Positions 16,017 to 25,198 of a stretch of DNA of 64,000 nucleotides are shown one piece after another (the first letter of the stretch is position 1; each line of letters starts with the position of its first letter). The notes under the pieces are model-generated. The model was given only the letters and a program-made list of their open reading frames with translations, ran no database searches and was not told the origin of the DNA. This DNA is from JAKAFX01 sp043196285 (GTDB lineage: Archaea > Thermoplasmatota > Thermoplasmata > Thermoplasmatales > Thermoplasmataceae). The stretch is taken from the NCBI GenBank assembly GCA_043196285.1, contig JBBYJL010000001.1, forward strand, positions 1-64,000, read 5' to 3'. The position numbers and the translations under genes were made by a program.

Positions 16017-17780
16017 ATGGGAAAAATTGTAAGGATCTCCGGACCAGTGGTTGGTGCGGAAGGAATAGAAGATGCTAGGATGTACGATGTTGTCCGAGTC
16101 GGTGAACTTGGACTTGTTGGAGAAATCATCCGTCTGAATTCAGGGATCGCAACGGTACAGGTCTATGAGGATACTAGTGGTCTCAGACCCGGGGACAAGG
16201 TCGAAAATACACATATGCCACTCTCAGTGGAATTGGGTCCGGGTTTGCTGAAATCTATTTACGATGGTATACAGAGACCGCTGGATGTCATCAGGGAAAG
16301 CAGTGGTGACTTCATCAGAAGGGGACTCACTGCGGCACCGCTTGACAGGACAAAAAAATGGGTTTTCACACCAACCGCCAGAAAGGGTGACAGAGTTGTT
16401 GCTGGTCAGGTCATCGGATTGGTTGACGAGACAAGCCTAATAAAGCATAAGGTAATGGTTCCACTTGGAATAGAAAGCGGCACTATTGAAAGCCTCGATT
16501 CCGGGGAATATACAGTAACGGAAAGAATAGGATCGATTAAGACTTCCAGGGGAACCGTCGATCTTTTCCTAAAGCAGAACTGGCCTGTGAGGAATCCAAG
16601 AAGAGTTATCAACAAGCTTCCACCAAACGAGCCACTCATAACGGGACAGAGGGTTATTGACACTTTCTTCCCAGTTGCCAAAGGTGGAACAGTAGCAGTT
16701 CCCGGACCATTCGGTTCTGGAAAGACTGTGGTTCAGCATCAGCTCTCCAAGTGGGCAGACAGTGACATCGTTGTCTATGTTGGATGTGGGGAAAGAGGCA
16801 ACGAGATGACAGAGATCCTAACAACATTCCCTGAACTTCTGGATCCAAAGAGCGGCAAGCCTTTGATGGAGCGAACAGTGCTGATTGCAAACACCTCAAA
16901 CATGCCAGTGGCGGCAAGGGAAGCCTCAATCTATACTGGAATTACGATTGCAGAATACTACAGGGATATGGGATATGATATTGCACTGATGGCAGACAGC
17001 ACCTCTAGGTGGGCAGAAGCACTGAGGGAGATCTCCGGCAGGCTCGAGGAGATGCCTGGAGAAGAGGGTTACCCTGCATATCTGGGCAGGAGGCTGTCAG
17101 AATTCTATGAGAGGTCCGGCAACGCAAATGTGGTCTCGAACGAAACACGCAGGGGGTCAATAACAATAGTTGGCGCAGTTTCACCGCCAGGTGGGGACAT
17201 CTCGGAACCGGTCTCACAGAATACACTTCGGGTCACCAGGGTATTCTGGGCGCTTGATGCATCACTCGCTTCAAGAAGACATTTTCCTTCAATAAACTGG
17301 CTCAACAGCTATTCACTTTACAGGGATGATCTTTCCAAGTGGTTCGATACAAATGTCTCGCAGGAATGGAGTGCCACGTACTCTGACGCTATGGGAATTT
17401 TGCAGAAGGAGGCCGAACTTCAGGAAATTGTCCAACTGGTAGGATATGATGCTCTTCCAGAGAAAGAGAAAGCGGCACTGGATGTTGCAAGGATAATCAG
17501 GGAAGACTTCCTCCAGCAGAGTGCTTTTGATGATATTGATACATACTGTTCCGTGAACAAGCAGTTCCTGATGCTGAAGGCAATACTGAGCCTGGGGAAA
17601 AACCAGTCGAACATCATTGAAAGAGGGATAACTATGGATCAGCTCAGATCCTTAAAGGTCAGGGAGGCAATTTCAAGGATGAAGGAGGTAAAAGAGGATC
17701 AGGTGAATGACTACTATAAGAATGTCGAATCTGAGATAGCTTCTGAAATCGCTTCACTTTTACAGGGTGGTAAACAATGA
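16017..17780 (+). CDS. atpA: A-type ATPase catalytic subunit A
   Basis: A protein of 587 residues, the family length. It carries the catalytic nucleotide site: a Walker A GPFGSGKT near residue 230, then GCGERGNEMTE with the catalytic glutamate, and the Walker B LMADSTSRWAEALRE. The archaeal/V-type non-homologous insertion is present between about 110 and 200. No intein interrupts it. The gene overlaps atpB by four bases. Confidence 0.97.
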   Translation: MGKIVRISGPVVGAEGIEDARMYDVVRVGELGLVGEIIRLNSGIATVQVYEDTSGLRPGDKVENTHMPLSVELGPGLLKSIYDGIQRPLDVIRESSGDFIRRGLTAAPLDRTKKWVFTPTARKGDRVVAGQVIGLVDETSLIKHKVMVPLGIESGTIESLDSGEYTVTERIGSIKTSRGTVDLFLKQNWPVRNPRRVINKLPPNEPLITGQRVIDTFFPVAKGGTVAVPGPFGSGKTVVQHQLSKWADSDIVVYVGCGERGNEMTEILTTFPELLDPKSGKPLMERTVLIANTSNMPVAAREASIYTGITIAEYYRDMGYDIALMADSTSRWAEALREISGRLEEMPGEEGYPAYLGRRLSEFYERSGNANVVSNETRRGSITIVGAVSPPGGDISEPVSQNTLRVTRVFWALDASLASRRHFPSINWLNSYSLYRDDLSKWFDTNVSQEWSATYSDAMGILQKEAELQEIVQLVGYDALPEKEKAALDVARIIREDFLQQSAFDDIDTYCSVNKQFLMLKAILSLGKNQSNIIERGITMDQLRSLKVREAISRMKEVKEDQVNDYYKNVESEIASEIASLLQGGKQ

Positions 17781-19162
17781 TAGGTTTGAATTATAAGTCA
17801 ATATCACAGATAAGTGGCCCTCTTCTCTTTGTAGATAAGGTCCCTAATGCGGCATACAACGAGATTGTTGAGATAACGACACCAGACGGTGAGATACGAT
17901 CAGGACAGGTCCTAGAAACAAGGAACGGGCTTGCCATCGTGCAAACATTCGGCCCAACTGCAGGACTGGATAGCGGTAGGACAAAGGTGAGATTCACTGG
18001 GAGCATAGCAAGCATCTCAGTTTCTGATGAGATGCTGGGACGCATATTTAACGGTCTTGGAAATCCCATAGATCAGGGTCCCCCTATACTCAGCCGGGAA
18101 AGGCATGAGATTGTTGGTGACGCAATAAATCCGTATTCGAGGGAAGAACCGTCAGAGTTTATTCAGACTGGAATATCGACGATTGATGGAATGAACACAC
18201 TTGTGAGGGGGCAAAAACTTCCAATATTCTCAGGATCGGGTCTTCCGCATAACAGACTTGCCGCCCAGATAGCGAGGCAGGCAAAGGTGCTTGGCAGCGG
18301 AGAAGATTTTGCAGTCATATTTGGTGCCATGGGAATCACGAGTGAGGAGGCAAATTATTTCATCAATGAGTTCAGGAGCACCGGAGCCATATCGAGGTCA
18401 GTCATGTTCCTGAACCTCTCATCAGACCCTTCGATGGAGAGAATCATACTTCCAAGGGCAGCCCTGACAGTCGCTGAATTTCTTGCTTATGAAAGGGACA
18501 TGCATATCCTGGTCATCCTTTCTGATATGACAAATTACTGTGAAGCGCTGAGAGAAATATCATCTGCAAGGGAGGAAGTACCTGGGAGAAGAGGCTACCC
18601 TGGATACATGTATACTGATCTATCCACTATATACGAAAGGGCAGGAAAGATCAAGGGAAGGACAGGTTCCATAACTCAGATACCCATCCTGACAATGCCG
18701 GGCGATGACATAACCAACCCAATCCCAGACCTTACTGGATATATCACTGAGGGACAGATAGTAATGAGCAGGGATCTTTTGAGGAGTGGGGTATACCCTC
18801 CAGTCAATGTGCTGCCCTCGCTCTCGAGACTGATGAATCAGGGAATCGGGAAAGGCAGAACGAGGGACGATCATCGTGGGGTGGCTGATCAGCTTTATTC
18901 TGCGTACGCTAACGGGAAGGACCTAAGGTCACTGAGTGCAATAGTAGGCGAGGAAGCGCTTGGTCCCAACGACAGAAAATATTTAAGATTTGCCGACGAC
19001 TTCGAGAAAATTTACGTTAAGCAGGGATTCTACGAGGACAGGACCATAGAGCAAACACTTGATCTGGGATGGGAACTTCTGTCAAAGCTTCCAGAGGAAG
19101 ATATGAAACGGGTCAAAAGAGAACAGATACAGAAATATGGTAAATGGAAGAAGGTTGAATAA
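17777..19162 (+). CDS. atpB: A-type ATPase regulatory subunit B
   Basis: A protein of 461 residues. The P-loop position holds a degenerate FSGSGLPHN in place of GxxxxGKT, as expected for the non-catalytic B subunit. Other family segments are FGAMGITSEE, ALREISSAREEVPGRRGYPGY-type sequence and DDITNPIPDLTGYITEGQI. It alternates with A in the hexamer. Its ATG overlaps the atpA stop (ATGA), and its last base is shared with the atpD start. Confidence 0.96.
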   Translation: MIGLNYKSISQISGPLLFVDKVPNAAYNEIVEITTPDGEIRSGQVLETRNGLAIVQTFGPTAGLDSGRTKVRFTGSIASISVSDEMLGRIFNGLGNPIDQGPPILSRERHEIVGDAINPYSREEPSEFIQTGISTIDGMNTLVRGQKLPIFSGSGLPHNRLAAQIARQAKVLGSGEDFAVIFGAMGITSEEANYFINEFRSTGAISRSVMFLNLSSDPSMERIILPRAALTVAEFLAYERDMHILVILSDMTNYCEALREISSAREEVPGRRGYPGYMYTDLSTIYERAGKIKGRTGSITQIPILTMPGDDITNPIPDLTGYITEGQIVMSRDLLRSGVYPPVNVLPSLSRLMNQGIGKGRTRDDHRGVADQLYSAYANGKDLRSLSAIVGEEALGPNDRKYLRFADDFEKIYVKQGFYEDRTIEQTLDLGWELLSKLPEEDMKRVKREQIQKYGKWKKVE

Positions 19163-19800
19163 TGCCTGGCTTGGATCTTAGACCTACAAGAATTGAACTA
19201 ATAAATACGAACAAGAGGATCAAACTTGCATCAAGAGGTCTGGATCTCCTGAAGATGAAGAGATCATCTCTGGTGATGGAATTCTTCAAGATAAGCAGAA
19301 CGGTCAGCGGAATGAGGGAAAACCTGAGAGGGCTTGTTACCGAGGCTATCAACTCAATCCAGGTTGCAGAAATACTTAATGGGAGCCTGACTATCGAAAG
19401 AATAGCGAACATGTCTGCAGACGATTCGTCAAGCATAAAAACCAGGAACATCATGGGGGTGAGAATTCCCGAGTTGAAGGTAAACTTTGGCCAATCGCTC
19501 GTATCATACATGTACATGGCATCATCCCTTCCAGTGCCTATCAATGAGGCGCTGAAAAAATTCCAGCAGGTTTTCAGCATGCTTATAGAGGTGGCAGAGA
19601 AGGAAAGTTCTATGCGAAAACTTCTTCATGAGATAGACAAGACAAAACGACGATCCAATGCTATAGAAAATGTCCTGATACCAGAACTGAAGGATGAGGC
19701 GAAGTACATAAGGATGAGGCTTGACGAAATGGAAAGGGACACATTTACTACCCTGAAAACGATAAAACGGAAAATGGAAAGCCAGAGGGAGGAAGCATGA
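19162..19800 (+). CDS. atpD: A-type ATPase subunit D (central shaft)
   Basis: A protein of 212 residues with long N- and C-terminal helices that pair into the rotating shaft: the start LRPTRIELINTNKRIKLA and the end RRSNAIENVLIPELKDEAKYIRMRLDEMER-type helix are typical. It follows atpB with the TAATG overlap and overlaps the next small gene by ATGA. Confidence 0.94.
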   Translation: MPGLDLRPTRIELINTNKRIKLASRGLDLLKMKRSSLVMEFFKISRTVSGMRENLRGLVTEAINSIQVAEILNGSLTIERIANMSADDSSSIKTRNIMGVRIPELKVNFGQSLVSYMYMASSLPVPINEALKKFQQVFSMLIEVAEKESSMRKLLHEIDKTKRRSNAIENVLIPELKDEAKYIRMRLDEMERDTFTTLKTIKRKMESQREEA

Positions 19801-19967
19801 ATCCGATGAACTATATTAGAAAAAGGTGGAGTGAACCTGTCATTAAGATAAAGCCAGAGGCAATTCCTGTTGTGAAGAAGTTCAGGCAGATAATTTCAGC
19901 CACTTATGCGGCGAATGCTGCAGCAGTTGCAGTGATTTTCTACCTGATCATCATTGGGTGGTTATAA
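19797..19967 (+). CDS. Small single-pass membrane protein inside the ATPase operon
   Basis: A protein of 56 residues. It starts with an ATG sharing ATGA with the atpD stop, and its TAA shares one base with the ATG of atpH, so it is clearly part of the translated operon. Residues 1-33 are basic (IRKRW, VVKKFRQ), and about 35-56 form one hydrophobic helix rich in Ala, Ile and Leu ending IIIGWL. The inside-positive pattern suggests a cytoplasmic N-terminus. I do not recognise the family. The Methanosarcina mazei aha operon has a small gene, ahaG, also directly after D; the similarity in position is suggestive only. Confidence 0.75.
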   Translation: MNPMNYIRKRWSEPVIKIKPEAIPVVKKFRQIISATYAANAAAVAVIFYLIIIGWL

Positions 19968-20284
19968 TGGACGATCTTGAGATAGTCAAAAAGATAAAGG
20001 AGGCAGAAGAGGCAGCAACGATCGAAACCCTGAAGCTCTCGGAAAAGTTGAAAGCTGATCTGGAAAATATTGAGAAAACCCTTTCAATCAACCTGAAGGA
20101 ACAGAGAGAAATACTTGAAAAGGACTATGAAAAATTCATTGAATCCCAGATTTCCATTGCTCAGAAAAAAGCAGATGCTGTTATTTCAGAGGCAAGAGAA
20201 CATGCAGCAAAGCTCAAGCTGAGGATGGACGTGGAAGATCTTTACAAAATGATAGACAGTGAGTTAATGCGACTGCTGGAGTAG
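19967..20284 (+). CDS. atpH: A-type ATPase peripheral stalk subunit H
   Basis: A protein of 105 residues from the ATG at 19967 (MDDLEIVKKIKEAEE). It is almost entirely a Glu/Lys/Ala coiled coil with the regular hydrophobic spacing of archaeal subunit H, which forms a right-handed coiled coil with subunit E. The start overlaps the stop of the preceding small gene by one base. An in-frame ATG at 19958 lies inside that gene and is less likely. Confidence 0.88.
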   Translation: MDDLEIVKKIKEAEEAATIETLKLSEKLKADLENIEKTLSINLKEQREILEKDYEKFIESQISIAQKKADAVISEAREHAAKLKLRMDVEDLYKMIDSELMRLLE

Positions 20285-20289
20285 ATAAA

Positions 20290-22221
20290 ATGGTACTGAA
20301 GCCTGAAAAGATGATCAGAGTACGAGTCATAAGTACACTTAGCAAGAAAGATATTGTACTTTCTGTACTTCACGACTTCAATGCAATCCAAATAGAACAG
20401 GTTTCAGGAGACATTAAGAATTCGCTGGGAAGACTTCAAGAGGAGGATTTCCAGAGATCCGTGACGAATGAACTGCAGAGGATCAAAGGACTCGAGAACT
20501 CGCTTCCAATGGTTCCCGTCACTGGAAAGAAAGCCTTTTCGTCGGTGTACGATACCCTGAGAGAAGCCGCGAAAATCAGTATAGACAATGAGGTGAGGAT
20601 TCTCAAACAGAAGCAGGAAGACCTCATGGCAGACATCAAGGATATCAGCATAAGATCCGAAACAGTTGAGTATCTCAGGGGCCTGAACTATGACCTGAGC
20701 ATCTTCTCAGGTAAAACCACAAAGGCATATGTGATACAGTCGGCTTTTCTGGAGGATCTAAACCTATTAGTAAAGTCTGAGATAAAAGACGCACTCATAA
20801 TAAAGAGGCCCAGTGCCCTTCTCGTGGTGATACCCATCAAAGAAGAGTCAAATCTGGCGAGAATTTCTTCCGAAAACTCCTCTGTTATGAGAATAGTTCC
20901 TGAGGCTAGCGGCATGCCGGAGGAATACCTCGCCTCAGTCGCTGAGATAAGGAAGGAGAGGGAGAAAGAACTTGATGAAATCAATACCTCACTTAAACAA
21001 ATCTCAGAAAAGTATTACAGCGACATAGTTCAGATAAGGGAGCAGCTTGAAATAGAGGAAAGCAAGATCGAAGTCTCGGAGAGAATAGGATCAACGGCAG
21101 AGGTCTTCGTTCTTGAGGGCTGGGTTCCTAAATCAAGGTATGAGATCATGATCAAGACGCTTGATAAAGTGACGTCGGGCAGCATGATCATAAGCGAGGT
21201 TGAAACCAAGGACGAACCACCTACAATGTTCAACAACCCACGAAGGATAAGGGTGTTTGAATTCTTTATCAGGTTTTATTCTCTGCCTCAGGAGTCGGAG
21301 TATGATCCAACCCTGATCTTTGCAATAGTATTTCCACTGTTTTTCGGTCTTATGCTGGGCGATTATGGTTATGGCCTGGTAATCCTTCTGTTCTCCATCC
21401 TCATACTCAGGAAGCTTGATGGAAAGGCAAAATGGTTCAGGTTTCCCAGGAAGCTCTCCAATTTTGTCGTTGTGATACTTGGCAAGGGTCCGCTCAGAAC
21501 TCTGGCAAAGGCGCTGATACCATCATCGATTATGGCAATAATCTTCGGGCTCATCTTTGACGAATTTTTCGGGTTTCAACTGTATCATCCACAGCTCTTC
21601 AACGTTATAACCTCTCTTTCAAAACTACTGCTCCTCTCCGGTTACATAGGACTTTTCATGGTTTCGCTTGGCCTTGTCATGGGGTTCGTCACAGAATACT
21701 CGCGCGGTAACCGCAAGGGTGCGTACGGAAAAATCGGCTGGCTTATGTTCGCATGGGGAATAGCTGTAACTGGACTTGATCTCATCTACCACAACTTCAA
21801 CTCTGTAGGGAATTACGCCGCACTCGCGGTGGCAGTTGCCGGTATTGGAACTATATTTGTCTTCGAAGGAGTCCTTGGCGCGGTTGAACTCCCATCAATG
21901 ATAAGCCACATACTTTCATACACGAGGATTGTGGGAATACTCTTAGCTTCAGTGATACTGGCTTATGTGGTTGATCTGATATTCCTGCAGGACGCCCACT
22001 CGTTCCCCATGGTAATAGTTGGTGGGTTCATTCTCGTTCTTGGTCAGGTTTTCAATCTGGCCATTGCAATTTTCGAGCCCGGAATCCAGGGGGCAAGGCT
22101 TATTTATGTGGAATTCTTTTCAAAGTTTTATCACGGAAACGGGAAGATGTTCCATCCATTCGGAAAGAAGAGAATCTATACAATAAAACAGATGGACATC
22201 GAAAATGTGGAAAAGGCATGA
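20290..22221 (+). CDS. atpI: A-type ATPase membrane subunit I (a-subunit homologue)
   Basis: A protein of 643 residues. The N-terminal half (about 1-340) is a soluble coiled-coil region that holds the stalk; the C-terminal half (about 345-620) has seven or eight membrane helices starting with FAIVFPLFFGLMLGDYGYG. The segment SHILSYTRIVGILLASVIL in a late helix contains the conserved Arg essential for ion passage. It is the last recognisable subunit; in Methanosarcina the corresponding gene lies at the other end of the operon. Confidence 0.94.
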   Translation: MVLKPEKMIRVRVISTLSKKDIVLSVLHDFNAIQIEQVSGDIKNSLGRLQEEDFQRSVTNELQRIKGLENSLPMVPVTGKKAFSSVYDTLREAAKISIDNEVRILKQKQEDLMADIKDISIRSETVEYLRGLNYDLSIFSGKTTKAYVIQSAFLEDLNLLVKSEIKDALIIKRPSALLVVIPIKEESNLARISSENSSVMRIVPEASGMPEEYLASVAEIRKEREKELDEINTSLKQISEKYYSDIVQIREQLEIEESKIEVSERIGSTAEVFVLEGWVPKSRYEIMIKTLDKVTSGSMIISEVETKDEPPTMFNNPRRIRVFEFFIRFYSLPQESEYDPTLIFAIVFPLFFGLMLGDYGYGLVILLFSILILRKLDGKAKWFRFPRKLSNFVVVILGKGPLRTLAKALIPSSIMAIIFGLIFDEFFGFQLYHPQLFNVITSLSKLLLLSGYIGLFMVSLGLVMGFVTEYSRGNRKGAYGKIGWLMFAWGIAVTGLDLIYHNFNSVGNYAALAVAVAGIGTIFVFEGVLGAVELPSMISHILSYTRIVGILLASVILAYVVDLIFLQDAHSFPMVIVGGFILVLGQVFNLAIAIFEPGIQGARLIYVEFFSKFYHGNGKMFHPFGKKRIYTIKQMDIENVEKA

Positions 22222-22424
22222 ACTTTGAAGCATGGTTAGAACAATATCCTGCAGAGATTGGTATTTCAAGAATACATTTCATCGAAACCAGGTGTAAGTA
22301 TGCAATAGGACGGTGTCAAATCTTACATGATTTGCCCGTCCATGGAGCTTTGAAACACGAAAGAAAAGCAGAGGCTAGATGGGAGAAATACATGCAGTAC
22401 AACGGATGTTCCGCAAGTCCGTAG
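22218..22424 (+). CDS. Hypothetical 68-residue protein overlapping the end of atpI
   Basis: The ATG shares ATGA with the atpI stop, the same coupling seen elsewhere in this operon, and the frame runs 68 codons to TAG. The product has three Cys and several His residues (for example IHFIETRCKYAIGRC), no membrane helix, and no family that I recognise. A spurious frame starting by chance at the ATGA cannot be excluded. Confidence 0.3.
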   Translation: MNFEAWLEQYPAEIGISRIHFIETRCKYAIGRCQILHDLPVHGALKHERKAEARWEKYMQYNGCSASP

Positions 22425-22774
22425 ATCTGTAGCTCTACTTTAAACAGAGATGAAACCTCCAGTGATCTTAGCTCAAGGACACCAGCCTAACAACCTTCAG
22501 ATAAACAAAAATGGATTCAAACCACTGGATAAAGAGTAAGAGGTATACTTAAGCCGGGTGATACAATCTCAATATAGGAATGAGATTCAGGATATCTGGA
22601 TAATTCAGTCAAGGAAGATACATATTGAAGGAGAGAAAATAAAAAGATCGCAGGCGAGAATAATAAAGGGCTGCAGATGTCAGATTAGTCAGCTATTGGG
22701 AGACATCATTTGAATAATCAACCAAGATCTGACATCGATCAATAGAATAAAATAACAAGATTAAATGTTGAATC
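22425..22774. other. Intergenic region after the ATPase operon
   Basis: About 350 bp with stops in every frame and no gene, tRNA or repeat that I can support. AT-rich ATAAAATAAC at 22745-22754 lies about 25 nt before the next ATG and may be its TATA box. No strong hairpin terminator was seen. Confidence 0.4.
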
Positions 22775-23071
22775 ATGAATTTAATTCTCATACTGGCATT
22801 TCTCGTTGTTGCAGTTGGATTTTTCTTTTTTGGCGCGTGGTTCGGGAGATTCTTCACGCGTTACCCATTTGGCCAGAAATCAGTTACTGGAAAGGAAGGC
22901 ATGCTCAGCAAGGTTGCAACTGTTGAGAAGAAGGTATCGGATCATTATGAAGTCAGAATTGATTCGCAGGTCTGGAGAGCATACTGCGACAAACCCCTCA
23001 ATGCAGGAGAGAAAGTCGTTGTGACTGATATCAACGGAAACAAGCTCACCGTAGAGAAGATCAATAACTGA
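22775..23071 (+). CDS. NfeD-like membrane protein with OB-fold domain
   Basis: A protein of 98 residues. One N-terminal membrane helix (about 3-27, ILAFLVVAVGFFFFGAWFG) is followed by a small beta-rich domain: GKEGMLSKVATVEKKV, then WRAYCDKPLNAGEKVVV, then GNKLTVEKI. This matches the C-terminal OB-fold of NfeD-family proteins, which often partner with stomatin-like membrane proteins. No stomatin gene is adjacent. The reading in another frame over the same bases is a shadow. Confidence 0.75.
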   Translation: MNLILILAFLVVAVGFFFFGAWFGRFFTRYPFGQKSVTGKEGMLSKVATVEKKVSDHYEVRIDSQVWRAYCDKPLNAGEKVVVTDINGNKLTVEKINN

Positions 23072-23157
23072 GGCACTTTGAATCACAGAGCAGTCCGCTA
23101 AACAGATATAAAATAAGATTTTACACATCTTTATAGATCATATTGTGATTATATATT

Positions 23158-24081
23158 ATGGGAAATAGAATTGTATTGATAGGCTCGACCGGCCTGATTG
23201 GGAGATCGCTGGCCAGATTCCTTTCGGCACAGGACAACGAAGTGACATCGGTTTCAAGAGATCCGGAGAAGGCTCAGAGAATGGTCCCGGGACTCCGGTC
23301 ATATGAGAAACTCAGAATAGACCCTGAGGAGATAAGGAATATTGCTGAAGGGTCATACGCCGTTATAAACATGTCTGGTTCTTCGGCGTTCGAGAAATAT
23401 CCAGATTATGATCGTATAGTAAGGGAAAGCAGGGTAGACCTGACAGAGGTTATATCCACCGGGATCTCTCTTTGTGAAAGGAAGCCCGAAGTTTTCATTA
23501 ATTCGAGTGCGAGTGGGTATTACGGCCCGGGAGGGCCGGAAGAGACATACAACGAAGACTCACCAGGAGGAAGCGATTACTGGGGAAATCTGGTCAAGGA
23601 ATGGGAAGCAGCAACAAAGAAGGCAGAGGATGCAGGTATAAGGACAGTGAAGGTGAGAACAGGAGTCATCCTTTCAAGGGAGGGGGGTGCTCTTTCGCAG
23701 CTAGTTCCGGTTTTCAGAAAACATCTTGGAGGCTACATCAAGCCAGGCAACCAGTTCTTCTCGTGGATTCACATCGATGACGAAGTGGGCATCATTCATT
23801 TCTCCATGCAGAACAGAGATGTATCCGGTGCTGTAAACGCGGTCTCTCCTGGTTATGTCACCTCAAGGGAATTCTTCAGCGCAATTGGAAAGGTCATGGG
23901 AAGAAAAGCCTCTATAGGAATACCTGAATTCATTCTCAAGGCCAGAGTGGGAAAGGCCTTTGGTCTTCTCGCTTCTGGTGCCAAGATTGTACCTGAAAAA
24001 GTTCTCAAGAATGGTTATCAGTTTAAATACACGAACATTGATAAAGCACTTGCTGACATTATTCCAAGGATGATAGGTTAA
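23158..24081 (+). CDS. NAD(P)-dependent epimerase of the TIGR01777 (YfcH-like) family
   Basis: An extended short-chain dehydrogenase of 307 residues. The nucleotide-binding GSTGLIG is at residues 8-14, with NMSGSSAF and the SSASGYYG motif further in. The C-terminal domain with FSWIHIDDEVGII and PEFILKARVGKA is characteristic of the family. The substrate is unknown. A TATA-like CTTTATAG lies about 27 nt before the ATG, so the mRNA is probably leaderless. The next gene, a NUDIX hydrolase, begins one base after the stop. Confidence 0.87.
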   Translation: MGNRIVLIGSTGLIGRSLARFLSAQDNEVTSVSRDPEKAQRMVPGLRSYEKLRIDPEEIRNIAEGSYAVINMSGSSAFEKYPDYDRIVRESRVDLTEVISTGISLCERKPEVFINSSASGYYGPGGPEETYNEDSPGGSDYWGNLVKEWEAATKKAEDAGIRTVKVRTGVILSREGGALSQLVPVFRKHLGGYIKPGNQFFSWIHIDDEVGIIHFSMQNRDVSGAVNAVSPGYVTSREFFSAIGKVMGRKASIGIPEFILKARVGKAFGLLASGAKIVPEKVLKNGYQFKYTNIDKALADIIPRMIG

Positions 24082-24082
24082 G

Positions 24083-24502
24083 ATGACAGATTCATACAGG
24101 AAGATACAGGCAGTGGTGATAAGAGAGAGGAACAAAGGGGAAATCCTTCTTGTACACTATATACCACCAAAATCCTACTGGGAAACAATAACGGGTAACA
24201 TCAACGAGCATGAAACAATGGAGGAAGGACTTGAAAGGGAGCTTCTCGAGGAGATATCTCTTCGGAAAGATCAAATAATAAAAACATCACATCTGTCATC
24301 GTTTAGCTTTGGAAAGAATGGAAGACAATATGTGGAAGATATATTCCAGGTTGTAGTCAACGACGAGTTCATACCGGATATTTCCCACAACCCTGACGGA
24401 GAACACAATGGGTACGGATGGTTCTCGCCTGATAAAGCTATGGCACTCGTACCATGGCAGAACATGAAGGGGGCTATCGAAGAAGCTCTGAAAAGAGCTT
24501 AA
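24083..24502 (+). CDS. NUDIX hydrolase
   Basis: A protein of 139 residues with one NUDIX domain. The NUDIX box is visible from G38: G, then E44, then RELLEEIS (the usual final Gly is Ser here). This family cleaves nucleoside diphosphates linked to another moiety; the substrate cannot be inferred. It follows the epimerase by one base and is probably co-transcribed. The last four bases overlap the convergent gene on the minus strand. Confidence 0.88.
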   Translation: MTDSYRKIQAVVIRERNKGEILLVHYIPPKSYWETITGNINEHETMEEGLERELLEEISLRKDQIIKTSHLSSFSFGKNGRQYVEDIFQVVVNDEFIPDISHNPDGEHNGYGWFSPDKAMALVPWQNMKGAIEEALKRA

Positions 24503-25152
24503 ATCAGGAGCCATTCCTGATCCAATGGGAACCTTATGAAATTTACAAGCAATTCTGTTCTCTTGAAGGTGTCAGATCTGAAAACAACAGGCTTGCCGGA
24601 TGAAAGGTGCATAATCCATCCGTGATCAGCTTTCAGCGAATACAGGCTTCTCCTGAGCATGTACCTGATCATCTCACAATCCTCTTCTCCTCCATACACG
24701 CTCACATTCACCACAAAGGAATACCCAAGGCTTTTTACAAGGCTCCCACTTCCTGATCTCAATACAACTTCATAAGCCACCTTGATTGATCGAACGATTT
24801 TTGGAGCCAAAATCACCCTGGATATGAATTCAGGATCAAAAAAGTCCCTGTTTTTTCTGTTTCTGCGTCCATTTATCAAGGTGAATTCGCGATTTCCTGG
24901 CTTTATATCAGGATCAGCATCCTCAAGATAACATGGATAGATGGTGGCAAAAAAGAGGGAAATGCGTTTCAGAGACTCCTCATGGTTGCTCCCAACGTAG
25001 AATTCGGTAGAATTAGGGTCTGAAACTGCAAGGAAACGATTTTCCTCCTCGGGAAGCGGAGTGAGAAAATAGGAAAATCTCCTGTACATTGTGAGGTCAG
25101 TCCTCAGATCAGGTTTAGAGAAGACTATGTGCTTCCATTTTATGTATTCCAT
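24499..25152 (-). CDS. Unrecognised protein of 217 residues
   Basis: The frame is complete with codon use like its neighbours. I do not recognise a domain. It is a mixed alpha/beta soluble protein with many aromatic and basic residues, a NGRRNRKNRD basic loop near the middle and no signal peptide or membrane helix. The ATG at 25152 is preferred over the TTGs at 25170/25167, because an AT-rich TTATTAAT stretch lies about 25 nt before it. It converges with the NUDIX gene and diverges from the S9 peptidase, so it is a single-gene transcript. Confidence 0.65.
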   Translation of the reverse strand: MEYIKWKHIVFSKPDLRTDLTMYRRFSYFLTPLPEEENRFLAVSDPNSTEFYVGSNHEESLKRISLFFATIYPCYLEDADPDIKPGNREFTLINGRRNRKNRDFFDPEFISRVILAPKIVRSIKVAYEVVLRSGSGSLVKSLGYSFVVNVSVYGGEEDCEMIRYMLRRSLYSLKADHGWIMHLSSGKPVVFRSDTFKRTELLVNFIRFPLDQEWLLI

Positions 25153-25198
25153 TGGTCTATATGTCAACAATTAATAACTCTGTTTCGGATAATGAGGA

